From: Phoronis australis
Lineage: Eukaryota > Phoronida > Phoronidae
Assembly: GCA_002633005.1 (NCBI GenBank)
Contig: NMRA01000078.1
Span: forward strand, 944,233-1,004,232
Length of the DNA stretch: 60,000 bases
Direction of reading: 5' to 3'
Made by a program: the position numbers and the translations under genes. The notes below the pieces were generated by a model. That model was not told where the DNA came from, did no database searches, and saw nothing but the letters and a program-made list of their open reading frames with translations. This document shows positions 13,901-21,914 of the stretch, piece by piece. Numbering within the stretch: position 1 is the first letter of the stretch; each line of letters begins with the position of its first letter.

Positions 13901-16900
13901 TTGAATTTTGAACCAATGGGGTCATTAAGTGCAAACTAGGATCAGACAGTCATCCACTTAAACCATAATGTACATGAATACATAATAACAGGCACTTACC
14001 TCGAGTTCACATAAAAGTAAAATAGAAAATGCCCCAAATCACAATATTCTGGAATAATTTATGCTCATATACTGCTAATTTGTTAAGTAATATACGACCG
14101 TAGTTGAAGCACGTAAGCGACAACTGTAATATTAGAACACAGTAAGTAGCAAAAGTCTAATAAAAACGTCATACTTACGGGTTCCCCACATTCAGACTGT
14201 GTCGTACCCCTCAGGTCAAATAGATGACAGGGTGAACACAACTGCGAGGTACTGCCCTTGTTATCCGCTACAGTGACTGTCACACCTTTCACAGAAGATA
14301 GGTAAACTGAAATAAAAAATGATACATTGGTAATCATTTGAGTATTGGAAACACAAAACTGCACGCAGTAGGAATTTTAGTGATCTATTTGTCATCATTT
14401 TTTTTCGTAATGTCAGCAAGATTAGTACAGCGTTGTTGTCTTAAAATAACTTGATAATTATATATTTTCTACGAAGTCTTTAAAAAACAGAATTATCATG
14501 GTTTTACCAGAGTTTGTGTAAAATAACAGAAAAATCTATTATTCAATAAATGTACTATGTTTTAGTATAATGGTTCTGAATAATTATTTTTCTCCACCGC
14601 CCTCTTGTCTCTTCTAAAAGTCTCACTGCAATTTGATAATGTGGTGAATCAAAAATGAAAAACTGACAAATGGTATAACCAACACACCTCCGGAGGGAAG
14701 TTGAAAGGCAAGACGCAGTCCCCAGGCAGCCTGTCTACGGTACACTTCAATGTATAGGACCTTCACCTCTCTGGCTTTGTTGGGCACAGTGGGCCATTGT
14801 ATGGCACCAGCACAGCCTAGAGAATAGAATAAATCAGTTAAGTGTGTTCTTTACTGTCTTACCGAGCGCTTGCACAATCACTGTGCTATCTTAAAAGGAC
14901 ATTGTCGACGAGAAAAGTAAAATAATACATAACAGACTTATAATCACAAATATTCAATTGGAACATCCATCATTGCCAGAGGGGATGAATCTAAAACAAC
15001 TGAGATGAAAACTTATAGACATGTGTGAAAAATACAATAACAAGGCCCTCATTCAACCAAAGGGAAAGGTGCCCATGCCTTCTGATAGGGAAATATTTTG
15101 GGGTGAGGGGAAAATTCTACCTCCTAATTACCATCAATAGCACTCTGTTGCACCCTCTGTCTCAAGTAGCTAAAACTAACACTTTGTGCTCTTTCAAATT
15201 GTCACCTGATTTGAACCTCGATGGTAATGTTTCAATCACTCGAGGGGATTCTTTGGCACCATAAGAGGAATTGTGCATTTTTTAAAATATTTTTTCAGAG
15301 GGGAATGGAGCCGATGTTCGGTCCCAAAAAGTGAGGGATTGAGGGCTTGAAGCAGTTTTTACACCTGTCCAGAATTAAATTATGTAATGTACTTTCTGTT
15401 TTTGTTCTCTTGACTTTTGCAATAAACATCGGGCAGCTATTACATCAGACATGCACTACAGCCTGTGTCATTCTGAGTATATGAGAGAACACTGAGAAAG
15501 TTTAAATCAACTAGGGAAATGTTTAATACCACTTCTTTAAACAAAATTTGCTGCCAACATACGCAAATATCAGAGCTCTGGATGCCATGATTTTGGGACT
15601 GAATATCAGTCCCATTCCCCTATGAAAAATCAGTTGCAATTTCCCTGATCAGACACAAAAATTCCCCTCCAATGATAAAAATTCCCCTCAAGGATAGTAC
15701 CACTAATAAAACATTTAAGTTTTGGGAACTTGAGACATTGGCACCTCTCAAAAGGCACAGACACCTTTCCCATCAGGTAAGTGAGGGCAGTTATAATACA
15801 TGATATTTAAGTAAATTTCATCTCACAGGCATATTCTGACAATGACAAGTACCGTAATCTGAATGTAATATCCATAGACCTAATTCACGCCGACAGGAGA
15901 CACGTTCCAAAATGAGGCTGGCTACGATAGGTCTGTTGGCTTATCGGCATAGTTCAGTGTACTCGGCGTTGCCGACGGCTAGAAAAAATTGGCCTGTTTT
16001 ACAATCCCTAAGGACACTGAGATTCGGAAGCATTGGGTCGTTACCATACCCTGCGACGAAGGAAAATATGTCAGTGTAAATGTTTCCGAATATTTTGATC
16101 ATATTTTGTCGCATCTCAGTTGCCGAGCATAGCAACAACTAGAGAACCTTCGGCCAGCCAGGCTGTTTTCATGACTACGGGCTGAAACATGATGCATTTT
16201 TCTTTCCAAAAAGGACAGGGCCCGCAATTCCTCGATTTTAGGGCCGAATATCGGCCCTATTCCCCTCTCAAAAATATTGAAAAATCATGCAAANGAACTT
16301 GCAACAGGATGGGGATGCTACTGATGGTGATCGGGAGGTAGATTTTTCCCCTCACTCGGCAAAATATTCCCCTCTCAGAAGGCACAGGCACCTCATTTTC
16401 CCCTTGAATGAACGAGGCCCCAGAAAAAACGTGATAACTAAGCTTGCTCTGTCCAGTTAACTGAAATTGAGCTCTCAAACGATGTTATGCTTTGGACTAA
16501 CGAATTAGGTGTTTTAATTTTAAAATTCAACTTGGTCGTCCAGATTGATATTTGAAACCTAACACATGAAATAGATGTAAGAATTATTAAAACCAACTGA
16601 AGAAAGCAGAAATGATGGTCAAATAATTTTTATTTTCAATTACGAGCTTAGTTATTTATTTTAATAACAAATATATTTAATAACATCAATTATTCTTTCA
16701 GATCAATGACAAATCAACTGTTATTCCCGGTAGTCCCCACCTCACCAGGACCTAGGCTATGCTTGATCAACAAATTAAACCAAATGTGACTAATTGCACA
16801 TCACAGCAAAATGTGATGAGACACCACTGTCGAACATATCTTCAACTCGTCAACAATACGAGCAGATGACCTGGTTCATGTAGAAAGCATTATCAACAAT

Positions 16901-19900
16901 TTACAAGAAAAAACAAAACCCTGAATTCACCACAATACCTTATCCGTAACACTACGATCGCCACAATTTGGTCATATTTACTTGTTATGTTTCGAACCTA
17001 GTTTTCCGAAAAAAAATTATAACCCTTTCGTCAGACAACTCTTAGGTGCATTGACTTGTTCTCTAATGTATTTTTCTACATCTCTGTTGTTAATTATCGA
17101 CACATTTTTAAGCTTTAATATTCAAGTTGGACTCGAAAGACCGGCCATTTAACTCAAGCAATGTCAACTTCTGCTTTGTTTATCGCAGTGAGCCTCGCTT
17201 TGGATTTTAATGTCCGCCGCGTGAATTAAGTCTATAAGAGCAAAACAATCATAAACAACTAAAGTCTAATGAAGCCATGTATTAACTAAAGTGTAATACA
17301 CGGATTAAAAAAATCAATGTTAAACTCAACTAGAACAATGTATTTATAAACTGTTACTTTTGCGCGGCGACTACGCGTATTTTAAGTTCTTTCACTACCA
17401 TCAACTTGGGGCAGATTGTCGTGTGCCAACCTGTTCTTTTCTAGCGTAAAGTAGTTCATTTTGATTTTAACTCATGGCTATACATGACTTCAATGCAGGA
17501 TGCAAACAACATTCACTACGGTGAGAGTAAACTTACTTGTTGTTGCGTATAACGAGCAATTCCTTTGTGAACTGTTAGCGCATCTGTTATTGGTTGGCTG
17601 CAACAAGGAAAAACAGTGATGAAGGTAAAAATTCTCCAGTTTGGGATAGTGAAAAGTTAATTATTTAACTAAAGGATGGCCCTTGCACCAAGTTTTAGAA
17701 ACAGGCAATATTAGTTGTCCTGAATTCAAGAAAGATCAACGACCATGATCATTCAACGCGATGTTACACACTATGGGACGTACTGAAATATTCCATTAGT
17801 GGCTATTTTGTGAAAAATCAATAAACTGGCTAACCTATTTTCACACATTAGTAAAACAGGTGTCCCAGATGCTTTGGAAATGTCGCCGATGGAAAATTCC
17901 ACAATTCTAAGAGCGTGGCTAAGATCTGATACCAGGTGGTGCCTGGTCATATAGAAACGGTAAGAGTATAGCAACAAGTACTTTCTGTTCCATGTGGTAC
18001 CTTAAAAGCCACTGTGTCTTCGCTCACCAGTAGGCAATTACTCCTTAGCTTACTGGTTCAAGCACAAGTAAAACATGCCAGACTTTGATTCCCTCCCTCT
18101 CAACCTGCAGAATTTTCTTCAGAGCCCAAACTCCAATTGTAATGCATGTCATCCAATATGTCTTTGGTTTATCTTTCCGTTTTTCTGTTATACACTTGCT
18201 AAAATGCTGTGCTTTTACCTGAAGTACTGGGATTTTTACCAAATATCGGAAATCATCTTAGTCTTTGACAGTTTTCTTGTAAAAAGTTGACTATGGGAGA
18301 CGGAATTCAGGGAACTTTGTGTGGAGAGGAGTAGGCAGTTGTACCAACTGTGGTATGGCTCGACCAACAGTGAATAACATGGAATGTAACATAGACATAA
18401 TATAGATAGTGGGTTTAGTAATATTCTACAATTTAGTCAGCGTGAAATTTTGTGGAGTTTCACTTGAGCATCCCTCCCTGGACGCCATTTTGAGAAAGTT
18501 ACACGAAATCACGCCAGCTCACGAACAAAAAGTCCAAGTTCTTCCAGCATGACACAACAAAAGGTGCTACGCTACGGTTCTTTCATTGTGGTCTAACCAG
18601 AAAACATTCTTGAGCATTCCAATTCCTGTGTCACCACCTAAGCTTCACAGTGCCTATTCGGGTATTGCACATCGGTGAAAAAGTTTACGCCAACCAAACA
18701 ATCGAATTGGAATTCTTCATGAAATCTGCCTCATAGAGGGTATGCATAGAACCAGAAAGAATTCCATTAAAATAAGTGTTTTTACAAATGACTCATAAGT
18801 ACAAAATGCATTTTTGACTTCTGACTTGGTAGCCAGAATTCAGCTATGACCTTTTAATACAGGCTAGACATGGACAACAGTCTCTAGCTGGCCCTACTAT
18901 GGATGGCGACGCTCCTAGAGGAGCTTCATATGCCAGAAGCTTTTCGGCGAATTATGGCTTACACTGATCAAAACATCAAAGTCATGTTGTCATAAGTACC
19001 TTAGAAACACCTTAGGAGGCTGTTGGTGTCTTTAATTCCTTCCAACTCGAACAAATAGTCTCGTAATTAAACTTTTTCTTCGAGTAGTCCTTCATTCAGT
19101 TGCCCTAATCGGCAACTGGCCATTTTTACACTGCACACACCAGGGAATATGACGTCGTATCACCTGCTGCACACAGTTTTAAAAATGGCAAGTTACCAAT
19201 TTTGGGAACTGAACGAGGGAATGCTCAAAGAAAAAGTTTGATTTAATCAAAGTATTTGTTCGAGTGAAGGAATTAAAGACATCGACGGCCTCCTGCTAAA
19301 GTGTCCCTCTATAAACAAAAGGTATTTATAACTACGTGACTTTAATGTTTTAGTCGGTATGAGATGAGGCATAACTTGCCGAAAAGCTTCCGGCACACAA
19401 CTCCTATTATAGGAGATACAGCGTCTCTATTGAGCCAGCTAGAGACGATGGTCAACTGTCTAGTGTAAAGAATCAATTGTGCTTGTAGTGTTAGTTGTAC
19501 TAGACTCAAGTTTTATATAAACTGTTAACTGTAATGTCTCCACATCTAGCAAACCAGGAAATTCATTTTAGTTTTTTACGATTCCGTGAATTTGATTGAT
19601 TGTTCAAACAACCCAATAAACAGGTAAAACAAATAATGAATTTTCTCGGATACTTACTTCTTTTATACAGTACAGGGTTGAACACTTAGATGATTCTGTG
19701 TTAATACATGAACAAATTATAACTTCCACGAAGAAAACGCAATAAAAACTCGATACAACCAAAAAATTAGTCCAGCCAGGAAAGGCAGACATGTTGACTC
19801 TAACACTAGCGCCCCCTACTCTTTGAGTCGTACAAGAATTTGTGCAGTGTTTTGAAACAGTCTCAAAAGACTATAATTTCTGGAGAAAAGATGAGAAGGT

Positions 19901-21494
19901 GTATCANCGTCTGTCTTAGCTCGTCCGCCACTCCCGCCTCCAAACATTTTTGGCTCCATAGTCGTAGTATTTGACACCGCGGTTTACAATCATACGAGCC
20001 GCCATTGAGGAAATCCACCACGCTTTTCCCAGATGCCCCGGCAATGTTGACAATTTACGTTCCTCCGAGACATAAAGAGCAACTTCCGCTTTTCGAGGTG
20101 AAAGTCGTCGGCAACGCGGCGGTAAGAAAGAAATTTGCCGCGGAAATTTTATATGAAATCCGATTTTTTTACGCGGAAATATAATAATATACGCGGAAAG
20201 AACATTTGAAAAAAGTGGAAATCCGCGTTTCCGCGGAAAATTCCAAGCCCTGATGACACAACAAAAGGTGCTATGCTACGCTTCTTTCATTGTGGTCTAA
20301 CCAGAAAACATCCTTGAGCATTCCAATTCCTGTGTCACCACCTAAGCTTCACAGTGCCTATTCGGGTATTGCACATAGGTGAAAATTTTACACCAACCAA
20401 TCAATCGAATTGGAATTCTTCATGAAATCTGCCTCATAGAGGGTATGCATAGAACCAGAAAGAATTCCATTAAAATAAGTGTTTTTACAAGTGACTCATA
20501 AGTAGAAAATGCATTTTTGACTTCTGACTTGGTAGCCAGAATTCAGCTATGGCCTTTTAATACAGGCTAGACAGGGACAACAGTCTCTAGCTGGCCCTAC
20601 TACAGATGGCGACGCTCCTAGAGGAGCTTCATACGCCAGAAGCTTTTCGGCGAATTATGGCTTACACTGATCAAAACATCAAAGTCATGTTGTCATAAGT
20701 ACCTTAGAAACACCTTAGAGGCTGTTGGTGTCTTTAATTCCTTCCAACTCGAACAAATAGTCTCGTAATTAAACTTTTTCTTCGAGTAGTCCTTCATTCA
20801 GTTGCCCTAATCGGCAACTGGCCATTTTTTACACTGCACACACCAGGGAATATGACGTCGTATCACCTGCTGCGCACAGTATTAAAAATGGCAAGTTACC
20901 AATTTTGGGAACTGAACGAACGGGAGAATGCTCAAAGAAAAAGTTTGATAATGAAAGTATTTGTTCGAGTGAAGGAATTAAAGACATTGACGGCCTCCTG
21001 CTAAAGTGTCCCTCTATACACAAAAGGTATTTATAACTTTATAACTACGTGACTTTAATCAAGTTTAATGTTTTAGTCGGTATGAGGCATAACTTGCCGA
21101 AAAGCTTCCTATAATCCTATAGGAGATACAGCGTCTCTACTGAGGCAGCTAGAGACGATGGTCACTGTCTAGTGTAAAGAATCAATTGTGCTTGTAGTTT
21201 TAGTTGTACTAGACTCAAGTTATATATAAACTGATAACTGTAATGTCTCCACATCTAGCAAACCAGGAAATTCATTTTACGATTCCGTGAATTTGATTGA
21301 TTGTTTCAAACAAACCAATAAACAGGTAAAACAAATAATGAATTTTCTCGGATACTTACTTCTTTTATACAGTACAGGGTTGAACACTTAGATGATTCTG
21401 TGTTAATACATGTACAAATTATAACTTCCACGAAGAAAACGCAATAAAAACTCGATACAACCAAAAAATTAGTCCAGCCAGGAAAGGCAGACAT
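1111..21494 (-). CDS. IL-17 receptor-like protein with SEFIR domain, 10 coding exons
   Basis: Joining 10 exons gives an uninterrupted 689-residue type I membrane protein. Exons in transcript order are 21494-21360 (or its copy 19792-19658), 17597-17537, 14816-14688, 14306-14179 (or 13065-12938), 12143-12014, 10674-10508, 9815-9683, 8928-8776, 5751-5606 and 1998-1111. All use GT/AG sites and every phase fits. Residues 1 to about 28 are a signal peptide, about 46-294 a cysteine-containing ectodomain with two beta-rich IL-17R-type modules, 312-335 the membrane span followed by CRRKYKYQ, and about 351-500 the SEFIR domain (LLLLYSYDC, VRLDIWHQTEV, ADIVIVVCSAGARF). Residues beyond about 520 form an acidic, Ser/Asn/Gln-rich tail. 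In known family members the ectodomain binds IL-17 cytokines and SEFIR recruits the adaptor Act1. I assign it to the family, not to a vertebrate subtype; the SEFIR is closest in feel to IL17RD and IL17RA, from memory only. Confidence 0.92.
2195..2287. mobile_element. Palindromic MITE, family A
   Basis: A short hairpin element of about 90 bases. The arms GAGAACCAGTTT and AAACTGGTTCTC surround a short asymmetric centre. Outside them are further inverted ends resembling ATATAACGTGCCCGCATTTT. Relatives are at 6570-6664, 12346-12430, 13587-13670 and 30246-30330. Confidence 0.8.
2745..3000. repeat. GC-rich repeat, family F
   Basis: G- and C-runs (TTTGGGGGGGCAAGGGGG, CTGCCCTGCCCCCCC) with AAATCCTAGATCTGCCCCTGA near the right side. 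Similar pieces lie at about 44270-44420, 45800-45990 and 48530-48640, several bounded by CAGTGGCGG or CCGCCACTG-like ends. Confidence 0.55.
4010..4261. repeat. 28-base minisatellite, 9 copies
   Basis: Nine 28-base units start at 4010 and recur every 28 bases to 4234. Each contains ATCATCATAACGTAGAG followed by TTTGATGA. Adjacent units place TGATGA opposite TCATCA, so each junction can form a small hairpin. Only a few positions vary (GTACAG or GTAGAG, GATTT or GAATT). Confidence 0.97.
4919..4972. repeat. TAA/AAT microsatellite
   Basis: A trinucleotide run of AAT units with scattered single-base interruptions near both ends. Confidence 0.95.
5606..5751 (-). CDS. IL-17R-like exon 9, first half of SEFIR
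   Basis: A 146-base exon reading FRQVPRLLLLYSYDCPSHW and NCNVRLDIWHQTEVQ, the N-terminal strand and following helix of SEFIR. The acceptor is TTTAACAG and the donor GTAAGT. It supplies the exact phase and missing sequence between the membrane exon and the last exon, so it strongly confirms the model. Confidence 0.92.
6519..7069. mobile_element. Non-autonomous DNA element with 26-base inverted ends
   Basis: The left end AGCTGCTTTTACATGAGAGA continues to CAGTTG. The right end is its near-perfect reverse complement, finishing CTCTCGTGTAAATGCAGCT. The interior repeats GTGTCAGTTGTGTTTACAC-like segments and encodes no transposase. A family A hairpin sits inside at 6570-6664. I could not settle the target-site duplication. 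Confidence 0.75.
6570..6664. mobile_element. Palindromic MITE, family A, nested copy
   Basis: The same hairpin arms as at 2195. Here the outermost bases are TCTGATATA and TATATCAGA. It lies inside the larger 6519-7069 element and so inserted later or was captured by it. Confidence 0.8.
8583..8644. repeat. 26-base direct repeat, about 2.3 copies
   Basis: The unit contains TTTGACCAAGTTTTGATGC followed by ACAAAAT and is repeated in tandem just downstream (in transcript sense) of receptor exon 8. Confidence 0.9.
8776..8928 (-). CDS. IL-17R-like exon 8, stalk and membrane span
   Basis: Encodes a Thr/Pro stalk (GPVTTTLPSTVAPN), a membrane helix of about 24 residues (VVQLIIGIVGGVFLMVAVVV and on) and a basic stop-transfer sequence CRRKYKYQ. 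The acceptor is CTGCACAG and the donor GTGAGT (phase 1). The positive charges after the helix set the following SEFIR domain in the cytosol. Confidence 0.92.
9683..9815 (-). CDS. IL-17R-like exon 7, end of ectodomain
   Basis: Begins DTNSYTRLDLESGEYHVTI and includes NNCTLSKC, a cysteine pair usual before the stalk. I placed the donor at GTACTA because it leaves phase 1, as exon 8 requires. This donor is weak and the frame runs on for some distance, so the 3' edge is the least certain in the gene. Confidence 0.75.
9910..10218. mobile_element. Dispersed repeat, family B
   Basis: About 300 bases bounded by CAGGGCCCTCGTTCA and GATTCAGGGCCCTT. The interior has GGGGAAAGG, GGAAATATTTT and TCAGAGAGGAATAGGGCCG. 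Further copies lie at 15041-15348, 15573-15790, 16216-16423, 24078-24285 and 55046-55371 in both orientations. Confidence 0.75.
10508..10674 (-). CDS. IL-17R-like exon 6, second ectodomain module
   Basis: A 167-base exon joined by one carried base (GAT, Asp). It contains DWRSVLSVSVMQSNLKVLF and RAPGRFKVKRYQLRIW, a strand-rich W...V.F..AP..F...Y.L..W pattern seen in the membrane-proximal module of IL-17 receptors. It ends before GTGAGT in phase 0. Confidence 0.88.
11531..11595 (-). repeat. tRNA-like fragment, minus-strand arm
   Basis: Read on the minus strand it has AGCTCACCTCAGTGGTCAAG, like an A box and D arm, and GGGTTCGATT, like a B box and T arm. The stems are decayed, so I call it a tRNA-derived SINE or pseudogene, not a working tRNA. 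It faces a related plus-strand copy. Confidence 0.5.
11595..11672 (+). repeat. tRNA-like fragment, plus-strand arm
   Basis: Contains TAGCTCAGAGGTCAGA and GAGTTCGATTAC at tRNA A-box and B-box spacing. It aligns with the reverse complement of 11531-11595 (shared TATTTTGGGAGA core), making an imperfect palindrome of two tRNA-like units. Confidence 0.5.
12014..12143 (-). CDS. IL-17R-like exon 5
   Basis: A 130-base exon entering in phase 0 and leaving in phase 1, with acceptor TTTTGCAG and donor GTATGT. It reads PTLRTDCISGVTPGVAYKA and on to an N-glycosylation-type site (NIS). The C-x-GV-PG-Y pattern is typical of the end of a FnIII-like module in IL-17 receptors. Confidence 0.85.
12346..12430. 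mobile_element. Palindromic MITE, family A, block A copy
   Basis: GAGAACCAGTTTGATGCC, then a short centre and GAGAAAACTGGTTA. The orientation is inverted relative to 2195-2287. Its right flank CGGCACGTTATATG matches the outer ends of the family. Confidence 0.75.
12938..13065 (-). CDS. IL-17R-like exon 4, copy A
   Basis: Homologue of 14179-14306 at a constant offset of 1241 bases. The exon is 128 bases, not a multiple of three, so including both copies in one mRNA would break the frame. The copies are therefore mutually exclusive or allelic. The two blocks meet at the N at 13398. Confidence 0.75.
13587..13670. mobile_element. Palindromic MITE, family A, block B copy
   Basis: The same insertion as 12346-12430, shared by both duplicated blocks. 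It therefore predates their divergence. Confidence 0.75.
14179..14306 (-). CDS. IL-17R-like exon 4, copy B
   Basis: A 128-base exon encoding YLSSVKGVTVTVADNKG and then a cysteine segment (CSPCHLFDL...ECGEP). It enters carrying one base and leaves in phase 0 with donor GTAAGT. It is continuous with exon 3 without a gap. Copy A (12938-13065) differs at two residues: VTVTVAD here, VRVTIAD there. Confidence 0.85.
14688..14816 (-). CDS. IL-17R-like exon 3, first ectodomain module
   Basis: Of the three frames only one is open (entry carrying one base, exit phase 1). It reads CAGAIQWPTVPNKAREVKVL and then a beta-strand-like LYIEVYRR...GLRLAFQLPSG. The acceptor is CTAG and the donor GTGTGT, weaker than its neighbours. 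The pattern fits the first FnIII-like module of IL-17 receptors. Confidence 0.85.
15041..15348. mobile_element. Dispersed repeat, family B
   Basis: Same orientation as 9910-10218, from AAGGCCCTCATTCAACC to GGGATTGAGGGCTTG, with the shared GGGGAAAATTCTACCTCCT core. Confidence 0.7.
15573..15790. mobile_element. Dispersed repeat, family B, reversed and shortened
   Basis: Shows TTTTGGGACTGAATATCAGT with CCCATTCCCC, and ends in GGCACAGACACCTTTCCC and TGAGGGC. About 90 bases shorter than the full copies. Confidence 0.6.
16216..16423. mobile_element. Dispersed repeat, family B, reversed
   Basis: Runs from CAGGGCCCGCAATTCCTCG to AATGAACGAGGCCCCAG. It holds TAGGGCCGAATATCGGCCC and an N at 16294 where the sequence is uncertain. 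Confidence 0.7.
17537..17597 (-). CDS. IL-17R-like exon 2, short cysteine exon
   Basis: A 61-base exon encoding PTNNRCANSSQRNCSLYATT, entering in phase 0 and leaving in phase 1. The acceptor is CTTGTTGCAG and the donor GTAAGT. I found it because exon 1 (phase 0) cannot be joined to exon 3, which needs one carried-over base; this exon solves both. It has two cysteines and N-glycosylation-type NSS and NCS sequons. It lies outside any long open frame. Confidence 0.75.
18549..19906. repeat. Duplicated block carrying receptor exon 1, first copy
   Basis: Repeated at 20253-21608 with small indels (offset 1702-1704) and ending at the N at 19907. On its other side it runs directly into ordinary intron 1 sequence, without the transposon relic that borders the second copy. 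Confidence 0.9.
19658..19792 (-). CDS. IL-17R-like exon 1, second copy
   Basis: Near-identical to 21360-21494, with the same start codon, length and GTAAGT donor. It lies in a block of about 1.36 kb that repeats 20253-21608. The block ends at a single N (19907), so this is probably the other allele rather than a second promoter. Confidence 0.75.
19908..20252 (-). mobile_element. CAGGGCTTG-ended element, truncated copy
   Basis: Reverse-oriented relative of 31462-31959, with one end CCAAGCCCTG at 20243-20252 and the other cut off at the N (19907). Read on the minus strand it has an ATGGCGGCTCGT start and a short open frame, as does the full copy. Confidence 0.75.
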
Positions 21495-21608
21495 GTTGAC
21501 TCTAACACTAGCGCCCCCTACTCTTTGAGTCGTACAAGAATTTGTGTACTGTTTAGAAACAGTCTCAAAAGACTATAATTTCTGGAGAAAAGATGAGAAG
21601 GTGTATCA
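20253..21608. repeat. Duplicated block carrying receptor exon 1, second copy
   Basis: Partner of 18549-19906. It continues uninterrupted into the divergent promoter and the Rho GEF gene, so at least this copy is correctly linked to that gene. Confidence 0.9.
21360..21494 (-). CDS. IL-17R-like exon 1, copy nearer the GEF gene
   Basis: Starts MSAFPGWTNFLVV, encodes 45 residues with a hydrophobic signal-peptide core, and ends AAA GAA before GTAAGT (phase 0). It differs from the copy at 19658-19792 by one residue (IICTC here, IICSC there). Only one copy is needed per transcript. This copy would place the start codon 370 bases from that of the divergent Rho GEF gene. Confidence 0.8.
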
Positions 21609-21864
21609 AACATTTGCTTAAGATCCTCAAAATATAGGAAATGTAGTAGAAGTGCATATTTTCAGTGGCTTGTCAACTATTTACTCTTTTTATTAACCTA
21701 AACGGTTCATCTTCTTTGTAACAGGTTTCCTGATTGGTCAAATATTGTTGACCTATTTTCCGCCAGTATTCAAACAAAGAAACAGTCGTTGCTTCACCTA
21801 AAATAAACATGTACTGTTGTGAGTGTGCGTACATTGCTTAATGATCAGCTGCTTTTAAATCGAA
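21495..21864. promoter_or_regulatory. Probable divergent promoter of receptor and Rho GEF genes
   Basis: The space between the start codons of the minus-strand receptor (21494) and the plus-strand GEF (21865). Visible elements are a reversed CCAAT box (TGATTGGTCA at 21731-21740) and a TTTTCCGCC site resembling an E2F element at 21756-21764. I see no clear TATA box at a useful position. The call rests on arrangement, not on transcript starts. Confidence 0.45.
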
Positions 21865-21914
21865 ATGGATGGATTTAAAACTCCAAAACGCAAAGAGGAT
21901 TGCGAAAACTTGTG
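21865..21914 (+). CDS. NET1-like exon 1
   Basis: MDGFKTPKRKEDCENL with TG left over (phase 2) before GTAAGT. It must use the acceptor at 22728: the alternative acceptor 15 bases upstream would create TGA at the junction. Confidence 0.85.

Larger units (their letters stand above)
13399..14638. repeat. Duplicated block B carrying exon 4
   Basis: Partner of 12158-13397. Block B runs without a gap into exon 3 and block A runs without a gap into exon 5, as expected if two allelic contigs overlap by 1.24 kb. Confidence 0.9.
14817..17536. other. IL-17R-like intron 2
   Basis: Holds three family B repeats (15041-15348, 15573-15790, 16216-16423) and an N at 16294. The rest is AT-rich, with no coding signal that I can support. 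Confidence 0.6.
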
